From Streptomyces sp. NBC_01296 (GTDB lineage Bacteria > Actinomycetota > Actinomycetes > Streptomycetales > Streptomycetaceae), in contig NZ_CP130720.1 in the NCBI RefSeq assembly GCF_035984415.1, positions 5,952,001 through 6,016,000 on the forward strand: a stretch of DNA of 64,000 nt, read 5' to 3'. A model generated the notes under the pieces. The model was not told the origin of the DNA and searched no databases. It was given only the letters and a program-made list of their open reading frames with translations. Positions 41,835 through 50,977 of the stretch are shown here, piece by piece. The stretch's first letter is position 1; every line of letters starts with the position of its first letter. The position numbers and the translations under genes are program-made.

Positions 41835-43589
41835 TCACGCCTGTTCGCGCCAGCCGTTCGTGATGGGCAGCCGGCGGTCCTTGCCGAAGCCCTTCGCGGA
41901 GATCTTCGTGCCCGGCGGGTACTGGCGGCGCTTGTACTCCGCCGTGTCCACCATCCGCAGCGTCCTGGCGACCAGCTCGCGGTCGAATCCGGCCGAGACG
42001 ATCGCCTCCAGGCCCTGGTCGCGGTCCACGTACATCGCCAGGATCGCGTCCAGCACCGGGTAGTCCGGCAGCGAGTCCGTGTCCACCTGGCCCGGGCGCA
42101 GTTCGGCGCTCGGCGGCTTCACGATGGAGTTCTCCGGGATCGGCGGGGTCTCGCCGCGCTCGGCGGCGGCCCGGTTGCGGTACTGCGCGAGCCGGAACAC
42201 GTCCGACTTGTAGACGTCCTTGATCGGGCCGTACGCGCCCACCGAGTCGCCGTACAGGGTGGAGTAGCCGACGGCCAGCTCCGACTTGTTGCCCGGGGCC
42301 AGCACGATGTGACCCTCCTGGTTGGACACCGCCATCAGCATCGTGCCGCGCAGCCGGGACTGGAGGTTCTCCTCCGCCAGGCCGGTCAGGCCCAGCGAGG
42401 CCATGTACGCGTCGAACATCGGCTCGATCGGCACCGTACGGAAGTTCAGGCCGGTCCGGTCGGCCAGATCGGCCGCATCGCCCTTGGAGTGGTCCGAGGA
42501 GTACTTCGAGGGCATCGAGATGCCGTACACGTTCTGCGCGCCGATCGCGTCGCAGGCGATGGCGGCGACCAGCGCGGAGTCGATGCCGCCGGAGAGCCCG
42601 ACCAGGACGGAGCGGAATCCGTTCTTCTTGACGTACGCGCGCAGGCCCACGACCAGCGCGTCGTAGATCTCCTCGTCGTCGTCGAGGCGGTCGGCGTAAC
42701 CGCCGGTGACCACCGGCTCGTACGGCTCCACCGGCTCCTCGGAGAGGACCACGCGGTCGATCCGCAGGCCGTCGTCGACCACGCCCTCGGGCGCGTCGGC
42801 CCGCGCCGCGGGCAGGTCGAGGTCGACGAGGACGCAGCCCTCGGAGAACTGCGGGGCGCGTGCGATGACCTCGCCGCTGCCGTCGACGACGATCGAGTCG
42901 CCGTCGAAGACCAGCTCGTCCTGGCCGCCGATCATCGCCAGGTAGGCGAGGGTGCAGCCGGCCTCCTGGGCCCGCTTCTGCACCAGCTCGAGGCGCAGGT
43001 CGTCCTTGTTGCGCTCGTACGGGGAGGCGTTGACGGAGATCAGCAGGCCGGCCCCGGCGGAACGGGTGGCCGGGACGCGGCCGCCCTCCTGCCAGAGGTC
43101 CTCGCAGATCGCCAGGGCCACGTCCACGCCGCGCACCCGGATCACCGGCTGCGTGTCGCCCGGGACGAAGTACCGGAACTCGTCGAACACGCCGTAGTTG
43201 GGGAGGTGGTGCTTGGCGAAGCGGAGGACGACCTCCCCGCCGTACAGCACGGCGGCCGCGTTCTCCGGGGAACCGGCGGGGCGGCCGAGCCGCGGGGCGG
43301 CCTTGTCGGAGCGGTCGAGGTAGCCGACGACGACCGGCAGTTCGCCGAAGCCCTCGGCCGCCAGCCGCTCCGCGAGTGCGAGCAGGGCCGTGCGGGAGGC
43401 GTCGACGAAGGAGCCGCGCAGGGCGAGGTCCTCGACGGGGTACCCGGTCAGCATCATCTCAGGGAACGCCACCAGGTGGGCGCCCTGCTCGGCGGAGTGC
43501 CGGGTCCAGTGGACGACCGAGTCGGCGTTGGCGGCGATGTTGCCGACCTGCGAGTCGATCTGATTCAGAGCGAGGCGAAGTTGAGGCAC
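41835..43589 (-). CDS. nadE: glutamine-dependent NAD+ synthase
   Basis: A 584-aa two-domain NadE. Residues 1-270 are the nitrilase-type glutaminase (FPEMMLTG with catalytic Glu, AKHHLPNYGVFDE with Lys, AICEDLW with Cys); residues 300-584 the synthetase with the PP-loop LVGLSGGIDSALVA and NVYGISMPSKYSSDHSKGD (in part SMPSKYSSDHSKGDA). It converts deamido-NAD to NAD using glutamine nitrogen. GTG 43589 gives the expected VPQLRLALNQID N-terminus. Confidence 0.96.
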   Translation of the reverse strand: MPQLRLALNQIDSQVGNIAANADSVVHWTRHSAEQGAHLVAFPEMMLTGYPVEDLALRGSFVDASRTALLALAERLAAEGFGELPVVVGYLDRSDKAAPRLGRPAGSPENAAAVLYGGEVVLRFAKHHLPNYGVFDEFRYFVPGDTQPVIRVRGVDVALAICEDLWQEGGRVPATRSAGAGLLISVNASPYERNKDDLRLELVQKRAQEAGCTLAYLAMIGGQDELVFDGDSIVVDGSGEVIARAPQFSEGCVLVDLDLPAARADAPEGVVDDGLRIDRVVLSEEPVEPYEPVVTGGYADRLDDDEEIYDALVVGLRAYVKKNGFRSVLVGLSGGIDSALVAAIACDAIGAQNVYGISMPSKYSSDHSKGDAADLADRTGLNFRTVPIEPMFDAYMASLGLTGLAEENLQSRLRGTMLMAVSNQEGHIVLAPGNKSELAVGYSTLYGDSVGAYGPIKDVYKSDVFRLAQYRNRAAAERGETPPIPENSIVKPPSAELRPGQVDTDSLPDYPVLDAILAMYVDRDQGLEAIVSAGFDRELVARTLRMVDTAEYKRRQYPPGTKISAKGFGKDRRLPITNGWREQA

Positions 43590-43653
43590 GGGGCCCAGTC
43601 TAATCGTCTTTCTGACGCGATGCCCTGGGCCCCGCACTTCTCGTGTGTTTCCG

Positions 43654-44937
43654 TCAGCCGATCGAGCCGCTGAACTTCGCGTTCGGCATCATGACTCCGG
43701 GCGAGATGTCGGCGCTGATGCGCTCGGTGCCCTCGGGCACCTCGAAGGCCACGACCCCGCTGGCGGACTCGCCCGGCAGGATGTCGCCCTTGATCATTTT
43801 CGGGACGTCGCCGTCGAACACGAGCTTGGCGGTCATGCCCTTCTCGTCGCGGACGTTGGGCATCGCGTAGATGACGTTGTGCGCGGCGGACGAGCCGTTG
43901 GTGATGGTGAGCGTCATCTCCACCGCGTTGCCGACCTGGGAGTACTTGCTCTTCGTGACGTACTTCTTCGGCGTCGAGAGGGTCACCTTGATGCCGTTCG
44001 GGTACGTGTACGTCTCGCCGAACGGCAGTGGGGTCGTCATGCCGGGGACCTGCGTGGGCGAAGGCGTGGGCGAGACCCTCGGGGTCGGCGGCATGTTGCG
44101 GCGGAGGTCGGCCGGGGGGTTCCAGTCGTCGTCGAGCCGGTCGTCGGCCCTTTCGATGACGAGGCCGGTGAGGAGGAAGCCGCCGACGGAGGAGCCGAGG
44201 CCGAGTACGGCGAGGGCCGTGCCGACGACGGCCATCGTCTTGCGGCCGGCGCCGTCCGAGGCGCGGACGAGGGCGCCGATGCCGATGCCGATGCCGACCA
44301 CGGCGAGGAGGCCGCCCGCCCAGAAGACGAACGGGATGAGGCCGATGACCACGGCGGCGATGCCGATGACGAGGGCGGCGACGGCCAGGCCGTTGGTGGC
44401 GGAGCGGGCGGGCGTGCCCCACGGGTTGCCGGGGCCGGGGCCGGCGTGGGCGCCCCAGTGGTTGGCGGGCGGCCCGGGCGGTACGGGCGCGCCGGGACCG
44501 CCGGGCGGCACGGGCGCGCCGAAGGAGGGGGCCGGGGGAGCCGCGTGCAGGGGCGCGGTCGGCGGCGCGAAGGCGCCGGGCGCGGGCGACGCGAAGGCGT
44601 CGACGGGCGCGGGGGCCGGCGCGGGCTGCGGCGCGGGCTGCTGCGCGGGCGCCGGGACCGGCTCCGGGGCCGCGGCGGGCTGCGGTTCGGGCACCGGCGT
44701 GGGCGCGGGGGCGGGCTCGGGCTGTGCTTCGGATTCCGGCGCGGGCGCGGGTTCCGGCGTCGGCGCGGGTTCCGGGGCCGGTTCCGGCTTCGGCTCCGGG
44801 GACTTCTGGAGCGACAGCGGCTGCGCCGGCTCGGCCGCGGGCGCGGAGGGTGCGGAGGCCGGCTCCGGTATGGGCGTGCCCGCGGGCTCCGTCGGCGGAC
44901 CGGACGGGCTGCTGGGCGGGTTCGGGGGCGTGCTCAT
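43654..44937 (-). CDS. DUF4190/DUF4352-type membrane protein with Pro/Ala-rich tail
   Basis: A 427-aa protein. Residues 1-185 are a low-complexity Pro/Ala/Glu cytoplasmic tail with PEPAPEPAP-type repeats; residues about 190-265 hold two to three membrane helices of the DUF4190 type (NGLAVAALVIGIAAVVIGL, AGGLLAVVGIGIGIGAL); residues 310-427 form an extracellular immunoglobulin-like DUF4352 domain (VTLSTPKKYVTKSKYSQVGNA, cited in part as VTLSTPKKYV). Role unknown. ATG 44937. Confidence 0.82.
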   Translation of the reverse strand: MSTPPNPPSSPSGPPTEPAGTPIPEPASAPSAPAAEPAQPLSLQKSPEPKPEPAPEPAPTPEPAPAPESEAQPEPAPAPTPVPEPQPAAAPEPVPAPAQQPAPQPAPAPAPVDAFASPAPGAFAPPTAPLHAAPPAPSFGAPVPPGGPGAPVPPGPPANHWGAHAGPGPGNPWGTPARSATNGLAVAALVIGIAAVVIGLIPFVFWAGGLLAVVGIGIGIGALVRASDGAGRKTMAVVGTALAVLGLGSSVGGFLLTGLVIERADDRLDDDWNPPADLRRNMPPTPRVSPTPSPTQVPGMTTPLPFGETYTYPNGIKVTLSTPKKYVTKSKYSQVGNAVEMTLTITNGSSAAHNVIYAMPNVRDEKGMTAKLVFDGDVPKMIKGDILPGESASGVVAFEVPEGTERISADISPGVMMPNAKFSGSIG

Positions 44938-45013
44938 ACCTGGCGGAAGTCCTCACGGGGGGTGGTGTGCGCAGTGATCACCAAGACTGCCATGTGCCCC
45001 GCATCGCTCCAAA

Positions 45014-45053
45014 GGGGTTTGGCCCCCGGCCCGCAGGCCGGGGGCCGAACCCC
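45014..45053 (-). terminator. multicopper oxidase terminator
   Basis: GGGGTTTGGCCCCCGGCC (45014-45031) pairs with its 18-base partner at 45036-45053 with one wobble, loop of 4; lies 10 bases beyond the oxidase stop. Confidence 0.85.
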
Positions 45054-45062
45054 GTGCAGGGG

Positions 45063-46682
45063 CTACCGCCGGTACCCGAGCACCGTCATCATCCCGGCCT
45101 CCGCGTGGTACACGTTGTGGCAATGCGCCATCCACAGACCGGGGTTGTCGGCGTCGAAGTCCACCGTCAGCGTCCCGTTCGGCAGGATCAGCGCGGTGTC
45201 CTTGCGCGCGCCGCCCCGGCGGCCGCCGAGCGCGAAGGTGTGCCCGTGCAGGTGCAACGGGTGCCACATCGTTGTCGAGTTGTTGAACTCCAGCCGGACC
45301 CGCTCGCCCGCCTTCACCGGGTGCCGCTGGTCGGCCGTGTACGGCTTGCCGTCGAAGGCCCAGTCGTACTTCTCCATTCCCCCGGTCAGCTTGATCCCGA
45401 TCGTGCGGTCCGGCTCGCGGGCCGCGAGTACGGCGGGCTCCGCGGCGCGCAGCCGGTCCGCCGTCAGCGGCTTCCCGGCCAGCTCGGCGGGCCGGGTCGC
45501 GGCGGTGGGCGGCGCCCCCGCCCCCGTGCGCAGCAGGGCGAGCGCGGATGCCGACCCGCCCTTGCCCTCCTTGCCCTCGGCGAGCGCGGTCAGCGGGAAC
45601 ACCCCGTCCTGCGCCGTGACCAGTACGTCGTAGCGCTCGCCCATGCCGAGCAGCAGCGAGCCGGTCTTCGCGTGCTCCACCGGGTAGCCGTCGGTGTGGG
45701 TGACCGTCAGTTCGTGGCCGCCGAGGGCGATCCGGAAGGCGGTGTCCCCGCCCGCGTTGACGATCCGCAGCCGGATCCGGTCGCCGGGCTTGGCCGTGAA
45801 GACCGACGGGTCCTGCGCCGTACGGCCGTTGACCAGGTAGTGCGGGTACGCGACATCGCCCGGGTCCTTGCCGAGGATGTCGCTCTCCCCGCCCATGAGC
45901 AGGCGCGAGGGCCCGCCGCCGGCCGGGGTCTGCGAGGCCGCGCCGCCGTGGCCCGCGTGCCCGCCTCCCGACCGCATGTCCATACCCTTGCGGAGTTCGG
46001 CCAGGACCGCGTCCGGGGTGGAGCCGTCGACTCCGTCGACCCAGTCGTCCAGGACCACCACCCACTCCTTGTCGTACGAGAGGGGCTCCCTCGGGTCCTC
46101 GACGATGAGCGGGGCGTACAGGCCGCGGTCCTGCTGGACGCCCGAGTGCGGGTGGAACCAGTACGTCCCCGGGTTCGGGACGGCGAACCCGTACGTGAAG
46201 GATCCGCCCGGCGCGATGTCCCGCTGGGTCAGGCCCGGGACCCCGTCCATGTCGTTGCGCAGGGCGAGGCCGTGCCAGTGCAGGGAGGTGGCCTGCGGGA
46301 GGTTGTTGGCCAGGGTCAGGGCGAGGGTGCCGCCCGCGGTGACCCGGACCTCCTGGCCGGGCAGCCGGTCTCCGTACGCCCAGGAGCGGACGGTGAGCCC
46401 GCCGCCCAGGTCGAGCGGGGTGGCGGTGGCGGTCAGCTTGACCTCCGAGACCGGTCCGGTGGCCTTGCGGGCCGCCTCGGCGGCCCGGACCTCGGGCCCG
46501 GCGGGGTCGACGTAGCCGCCCGGCGAGGCGGCGGGGGAGGAACCGCCGTGGTTCATGGAGCCGTGGTCCGGGCCGGAGCCCTCGGAGCAGGCGGCGAGCA
46601 GCGCCGAACCGGCGAGGGCGGCGGAGGCGCCGAGAACGGCGCGGCGGGTGGGACGGCCGGGACGGTTGGGAAGAGAGCGCAT
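45063..46682 (-). CDS. multicopper oxidase, Tat-exported lipoprotein
   Basis: A 539-aa three-domain oxidase. The signal combines a Tat motif (TRRAVLGASAA) with a lipobox (LLAAC near residue 32). Copper motifs are complete: LHWHGLAL, YWFHPHSG, HPLHLHGHTF and the T1/T2/T3 signature HCHNVYHAEAGMM. His/Met-rich segments DHGSMNHGG and GMDMRSGGGHAGHGG may bind extra copper as in CueO-like enzymes. It probably oxidises Cu(I) or phenolics outside the membrane. ATG 46682; upstream is the DUF6153 gene in the same direction (112-base gap). Confidence 0.94.
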   Translation of the reverse strand: MRSLPNRPGRPTRRAVLGASAALAGSALLAACSEGSGPDHGSMNHGGSSPAASPGGYVDPAGPEVRAAEAARKATGPVSEVKLTATATPLDLGGGLTVRSWAYGDRLPGQEVRVTAGGTLALTLANNLPQATSLHWHGLALRNDMDGVPGLTQRDIAPGGSFTYGFAVPNPGTYWFHPHSGVQQDRGLYAPLIVEDPREPLSYDKEWVVVLDDWVDGVDGSTPDAVLAELRKGMDMRSGGGHAGHGGAASQTPAGGGPSRLLMGGESDILGKDPGDVAYPHYLVNGRTAQDPSVFTAKPGDRIRLRIVNAGGDTAFRIALGGHELTVTHTDGYPVEHAKTGSLLLGMGERYDVLVTAQDGVFPLTALAEGKEGKGGSASALALLRTGAGAPPTAATRPAELAGKPLTADRLRAAEPAVLAAREPDRTIGIKLTGGMEKYDWAFDGKPYTADQRHPVKAGERVRLEFNNSTTMWHPLHLHGHTFALGGRRGGARKDTALILPNGTLTVDFDADNPGLWMAHCHNVYHAEAGMMTVLGYRR

Positions 46683-46794
46683 GGAAGCACCTCGTGGTGT
46701 GGTCGTACGAGCAGATGGGCGCCGTCTGCTGCCGCCGCTCGGGCCCGGCGCGCGAGGCGCGTCCGGGCGTGCGGGGGCGGCAGCGGGCCCGTCG

Positions 46795-47247
46795 CTATAC
46801 GCGCAGTACCGCCAGCTTCGTGAGGAGTTCGCGGGGCGAGGGCGGATCCGGCCCGCCGGACCGGCCCGGCCGACGGGCCGCGCCCCCGAGCGGCGCGGCG
46901 TCGCGGAAGCCGGCCGGTCCGGCGCCCAGGATCAGCAGGGTGAGGCCGCCGAGCACGGCCAGGCACACCGACATGGGGTCCATGCCGGTGCCGGGCGGCG
47001 GGGCCTCGGCGGCGGGCCCCCGGTCGTGGGAAGCGTGCGCCGGGGCGGTGGCCGTGCCCGGCGTGTGGTCGGCGGCACGCCCGGCCGAGGCAACGGCGGC
47101 GGCCGGAGCCGCGTCCTGCATGGTGTGGGACCGACTCGGATGGCCCAGGGTGTGCATGGTGACGATGCCCAGGAGCAGCGCAGCGAGCAGCAGCAGCCGG
47201 GGCCACCGGGCCGCTCGCCGGTCGGTGCGCAGGGCAGGGCGCGTCAT
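46795..47247 (-). CDS. DUF6153-like membrane protein, His-rich
   Basis: A 150-aa protein with an N-terminal helix (LLLLAALLLGIVTMHTLGHP), a His-containing extracellular segment (SRSHTMQD ... ADHTPG ... HASHDRG) and a second helix (MSVCLAVLGGLTLLILGAG), ending in a Pro/Arg-rich tail. The arrangement, and the MHTLGH segment, match small proteins called DUF6153 that accompany copper genes in Streptomyces. Upstream of the multicopper oxidase, likely one transcript. ATG 47247. Confidence 0.75.
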   Translation of the reverse strand: MTRPALRTDRRAARWPRLLLLAALLLGIVTMHTLGHPSRSHTMQDAAPAAAVASAGRAADHTPGTATAPAHASHDRGPAAEAPPPGTGMDPMSVCLAVLGGLTLLILGAGPAGFRDAAPLGGAARRPGRSGGPDPPSPRELLTKLAVLRV

Positions 47248-47297
47248 GGGCGGAACCCTACCCCGGGTGGGTATCTGATCGTAGGACCGGGTCCGTC

Positions 47298-48038
47298 GTG
47301 TTGAGGATGATGCGCAATATGTCCACAAAAGGCGAAAAGGGGCTGAAAGGGCTCTTCGTGCATCGTGCGTGGCCGGTCGCCCTCCTCATCGGGCTGGGAG
47401 CCGCCGCGTACACCGCGTGGGTCCTCGAAGTCGTCCTCTCGACCGGCCTGAACCCCATCGAGACGTACGTCAGCGAGCTCGCCGCCCAGGACCAGCCGCT
47501 CGGCGGCCTGTTCCGGGCCACCGACTTCACCGCCGGCCTGCTCGCCTTCGCGGGCGGCCTGCTGGCCCTGGCCGGTCTGCTGCGCCGCGACGGATCCCGC
47601 CGCCCCTGGTCGGTCGTGGGCTGGGCCGGCGTCACCCTCTTCGGCGCGGCCACCGCCGCCGACGCCTGGCTCCCGCTGAGCTGCACACCCACCGTGGACC
47701 CCGTGTGCGCCGCCCGGGAGACCGCCGGCCTGGTTCCGGCCACCCATCAGGCGCACGCCGTCAGCAGCAGCCTCGCCATGACGGGCGCCCTCGTCGGGAT
47801 CGTCGCCCTCACCGTCGCCGCCCGCCGCTACGGGCGGCTCGCCCCGCTCGCCCGCCTCGGGCCCGTCCTGGTCGGGCTGGAGCTGCTCGCCACCGCCTGG
47901 ACCCTGTCCGCCATCGCGCTGTTCACCGCCGGGCGCGGGACCTGGGCGCTCGGTGCCGGGCAGCGGCTGCAGGTGCTGTTCGTGGCGCTCTGGCTGGGCC
48001 TGCTCGCGTACTCGGTCCACAAGGAGCGCCGCACATGA
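47298..48038 (+). CDS. DUF998 family membrane protein
   Basis: A 246-aa (from GTG 47298) membrane protein with six helices of the DUF998 type; LNPIETYVSELAAQDQPLGGLFRATDF (cited in part: PIETYVSELAAQDQPLG, RATDFTAG) is the conserved first loop. ATG 47307 or 47319 could also be the start, and the spacing does not settle it. Substrate or role unknown. Its stop overlaps the hydrolase start (ATGA), so the two are coupled. Confidence 0.82.
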   Translation: MLRMMRNMSTKGEKGLKGLFVHRAWPVALLIGLGAAAYTAWVLEVVLSTGLNPIETYVSELAAQDQPLGGLFRATDFTAGLLAFAGGLLALAGLLRRDGSRRPWSVVGWAGVTLFGAATAADAWLPLSCTPTVDPVCAARETAGLVPATHQAHAVSSSLAMTGALVGIVALTVAARRYGRLAPLARLGPVLVGLELLATAWTLSAIALFTAGRGTWALGAGQRLQVLFVALWLGLLAYSVHKERRT

Positions 48039-49003
48039 CACCGCACACGACACCGCGCACGACGCCCCCCACCACCACCACCACCGCACACGGCACCGGC
48101 ACCGCCCGGACCGGCCGCTTCGTCCGGGTGGACGGCGTCCCGCTGCACGTCCTCGTGGAGGGGAGCGGGCCGCCCGTGGTGCTGAGCGCCGGGCTCGCCA
48201 TGGCCTGGTTCGACTGGGACCCCGTCGCCGCGCTGCTTGTCGCGCAGGGCCGCACCGTCGTCCGCTTCGACCGCCCCGGGCACGGGCTGAGCGCCCCCGC
48301 CACCGTCCCGGCGACCGCCGCCGGGGAGGCCCGCCGCATCGCCCGGCTGCTCGACGGGCTCGGCCTGCCCGGCCCGGTCACCGTCGCCGGGCACTCGATC
48401 GCCGGGTTCCACGCCGAGGCCTTCGCCCGCCTGTACCCCGAGCGCACCGCCGCCCTGGTCCTGGTCGACACCAGCATCGAGGAGGACCCCCGTACGGTCT
48501 GGCCCGCCGGGCTGCGCACCGGCGCCGCCCGCGTGCTCGGCCGGGCCCTGACCGCCGCCGGACTGCCCGCCGCGCTGGGTCCGCTCGCCCGCCGCGCCGC
48601 CGTACGGGCCTCCCGCACCGGCGGCCGCGACCAGGCTCCGCGGGACCTCGTACGCCGCTGCTACCGCACCGGCCGGGTCTGGCGCGGCGCCCTGCTGGAG
48701 AACTCCCGCTACCAGGAGACCGCCGCCGAGGTCCTCGCACTGCGGACCGGGCGGCCGCCGGCCGTGCCCGTCACCGTGGTCACGGGGTACGACGGCTCGG
48801 CCGGGCGGGGGGCCCTGCGCTGGTGTGCGCGCCAGGCGGAGCTGGCCGACCGGCTCGGCGCCCGCTTCGAGGTCGCCGAACCGGCGGGACACCTGGTCAT
48901 GCTGGACCGCCCGGGCCGGGTGGCACGGGCGGTCCTGGACGCTGCAGCAAGGGAGCCGGGCGGCCCGGGCCGGGCGGATCGGCCGGGTCAGCGCCTCGCG
49001 TAG
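48035..49003 (+). CDS. alpha/beta hydrolase
   Basis: A 322-aa hydrolase with a Thr/His-rich N-terminal tail of about 25 residues. VVLSAGLAMAWFDWDP forms the oxyanion-hole region, VAGHSIAGFHAEAFA holds the nucleophilic serine (GHSIAG), LVLVDTSIEEDP follows, and EPAGHLVMLDRP supplies the catalytic histidine. Ester or lactone hydrolysis is likely; the substrate is unknown. Its last 16 bases overlap the end of the convergent CBS gene. Confidence 0.9.
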   Translation: MTPHTTPRTTPPTTTTTAHGTGTARTGRFVRVDGVPLHVLVEGSGPPVVLSAGLAMAWFDWDPVAALLVAQGRTVVRFDRPGHGLSAPATVPATAAGEARRIARLLDGLGLPGPVTVAGHSIAGFHAEAFARLYPERTAALVLVDTSIEEDPRTVWPAGLRTGAARVLGRALTAAGLPAALGPLARRAAVRASRTGGRDQAPRDLVRRCYRTGRVWRGALLENSRYQETAAEVLALRTGRPPAVPVTVVTGYDGSAGRGALRWCARQAELADRLGARFEVAEPAGHLVMLDRPGRVARAVLDAAAREPGGPGRADRPGQRLA

Positions 49004-49407
49004 ACCTTCTCCACGAAGCCCGCCAGCTGGTGTTCGTCGAGGTGCTGGGCCAGGTCGGCCTCGCTGATCATGCCGACCAGCTTCTTGTCCTTGATGACCG
49101 GGAGCCGCTTGATCCGGTGGCTCTCCATCTCGTCCAGCACGTCGGTCACGTCCGCGCCCGCGTCGATCCAGCGCGGGGTGCCCCGGGCCATGTCGCCGCA
49201 GGTCATCTCGGACGGGTTCAGACCCTGCGCCACACAGTTCACGACGATGTCGCGGTCGGTGATGATGCCGCAGAGCCGCTCGGAGGAGTCGCTGATGGGC
49301 AGCGCGCCCACATTGAGCCGGCTCATCAGCTGAGCGGCCTTGTCCAGAGTCGCGGTGGCGGGGATCCACTGGGCCCCGGAGTGCATGATGTCTGCCGCGG
49401 TGGTCAT
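48988..49407 (-). CDS. CBS domain protein
   Basis: A 139-aa protein consisting of two CBS repeats: residues about 1-62 (ADIMHSGAQWIPATATLDKA ... GIITDRDIVV) and 72-130 (CGDMARGTPRWIDAGADVTDV ... LVGMISEADLA; cited in parts). CBS pairs bind adenine nucleotides and act as energy sensors or in stress responses. ATG 49407 with GGAGGTA upstream. It is downstream of the DUF3105-DUF305 pair in the same direction. Confidence 0.93.
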   Translation of the reverse strand: MTTAADIMHSGAQWIPATATLDKAAQLMSRLNVGALPISDSSERLCGIITDRDIVVNCVAQGLNPSEMTCGDMARGTPRWIDAGADVTDVLDEMESHRIKRLPVIKDKKLVGMISEADLAQHLDEHQLAGFVEKVYARR

Positions 49408-49529
49408 GGGTTACCTCCCTGAATGCCGATGCGGCCGGGCGCGGACGCGCCCGCCTCGGCACCCTCCGGAGGCCGGTGGGGGGAGGGCCTGATGAGGGCG
49501 CCCTCCCACCACCGTACGGGCGTGGCCCG

Positions 49530-50255
49530 TCACCCGCGCGGCGCAGCTCCGCGCTGTTTCAGCATGTCCGCCATGAGGGTGAGCTCCGACTGCTGCGCCT
49601 CGACCATGCCCCGGGCCAGATCCCGCTCGGCGGGGGTCTTGCACTGCGTCGCGCAGCCCTGGGCCATCGCGACCCCGCCCTTGTGGTGGTCGGTCATCAG
49701 CTGGAGGTAGAGCACCTCCGCGTCCCGGCCCTCGGCGGCGCCGAGCTGCGCGAGCTCCTCCTTGGTGGCCATGCCGGCCATGAGCGCGCCGGGCTTGGCG
49801 GCGCCGCCGCCCATGTCGTGGCCGGCCATGTCATTGCCGCCCATGTCGTGCCCGGCCATGTCGTGCCCGGTGTGGCCGCCGTGCTGGTCGGCGGTTCCCA
49901 TCCAGGACATCGGCGGCTCGTCGGCCACCACCTTCGGCAGCCCCCACAGGTCCAGCCAGCCCAGCAGCATGCCCCGCTGGTTGGCCTGCGTGTTGGCGAT
50001 GTCGTACGCGAGCCCGCGCACCGGCTCGTCCTTGGTGCGGTCCCGCACGAGGAACGACATCTCCACCGCCTGCTGGTGGTGCACGGCCATGTCCCGCGCG
50101 AAGCCCGCGTCCGGCGAGTAGAGGCCCGGCGCGCGGGCCGACGTACCGCCGCCGTCGCTGTCGCTCGCGGCAGTGACCGTGGCCGCCGCAGCGAACAGCA
50201 GCGCGAGCAGGACGGCGGTCCCGGCCGCCCAGTACGTACGGGTCGTACGGGTCAC
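49530..50255 (-). CDS. DUF305 domain protein with His/Met metal-binding loop
   Basis: A 241-aa exported protein: N-terminal membrane anchor, then a ferritin-like DUF305 helical domain split by an insertion. MAVHHQQAVEMSFL and MTDHHKGGVAMAQG carry the paired His-His and Met ligands; the insert between them contains three GHDM repeats and one GNDM (about residues 125-150). Such proteins are linked to copper tolerance and electron transfer. GTG 50255 overlaps the DUF3105 stop (GTGA), so they are co-translated. Confidence 0.92.
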   Translation of the reverse strand: MTRTTRTYWAAGTAVLLALLFAAAATVTAASDSDGGGTSARAPGLYSPDAGFARDMAVHHQQAVEMSFLVRDRTKDEPVRGLAYDIANTQANQRGMLLGWLDLWGLPKVVADEPPMSWMGTADQHGGHTGHDMAGHDMGGNDMAGHDMGGGAAKPGALMAGMATKEELAQLGAAEGRDAEVLYLQLMTDHHKGGVAMAQGCATQCKTPAERDLARGMVEAQQSELTLMADMLKQRGAAPRG

Positions 50256-50905
50256 TTCTCGGCCAGCCCGCTGGTGCAGGCCGCGCCCGGCTCGGGGGTC
50301 TGCGGGCCCTGCACGTACTTGGTGAAGAACTGCGCGACGCGGGGGTCGTCCGCCTTGTCCACCGTCAGCTGCTTGCCCCAGGCGCTCAGCACGATCGTGC
50401 CGGCCTGCTCCTTGACCGGGCTCATCAGCGTGTACGGGGTCTTGGCCACGGTCCCGGCGAGCGCGTCGAGGTCGCCCTTGGCGGCCTTCTCGTTGTACGT
50501 CACCCAGACCGCGCCGTGCTCCAGCGAGTGGACGGCGTTGACCTCGGGGACCGGGTTCTTGTAGACGTCGCCGTTGCAGTTCATCCAGCGCGGGCTGTGG
50601 TCGCCGCCGACCGGCGGGTTCATCGGGTACTTCACCGGGGTGTCGACGTGGTTGCGGCCCAGCGTCTTCGCGTCCCAGGTCTGCTCGCCCTTCACCGGGG
50701 CCTTGCGGGCCGCCGCCTCGGCGTCCTTCTTGTCCTGCTTGTCGATCAGCACCCACGCGCCGAAGCCGATGAGCCCGGCGGCGACGGCCACCGAGACCGT
50801 GATCGCGATGGCCGCGTTGCGCCGGTCGCGGGCCCGCTCGGCGCGCCGCATCTCGGCTATGCGGGCCTGGGGGGAGTTGCTGTCGTACGGGGTCCTGCTG
50901 GCCAT
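50252..50905 (-). CDS. DUF3105 domain protein
   Basis: A 217-aa membrane-anchored protein (helix about 30-50) with an extracellular DUF3105 domain: HVDTPVKYPMNPPVGGDHSPRWMNCNGDVY (in parts: YPMNPPVGGDHSPRWMNC, VNAVHSLEHGAVWVTY) is the conserved His/Cys-rich core, which could hold a metal. Genes for DUF3105 and DUF305 are regularly paired. ATG 50905. Confidence 0.92.
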   Translation of the reverse strand: MASRTPYDSNSPQARIAEMRRAERARDRRNAAIAITVSVAVAAGLIGFGAWVLIDKQDKKDAEAAARKAPVKGEQTWDAKTLGRNHVDTPVKYPMNPPVGGDHSPRWMNCNGDVYKNPVPEVNAVHSLEHGAVWVTYNEKAAKGDLDALAGTVAKTPYTLMSPVKEQAGTIVLSAWGKQLTVDKADDPRVAQFFTKYVQGPQTPEPGAACTSGLAEK

Positions 50906-50977
50906 GTGCCCTGAATCCTTCTGCTGAGGGGGGTGGAGGGATGGATCCGGTGGAGCGCGGTACGGCGCCCGGACCCT

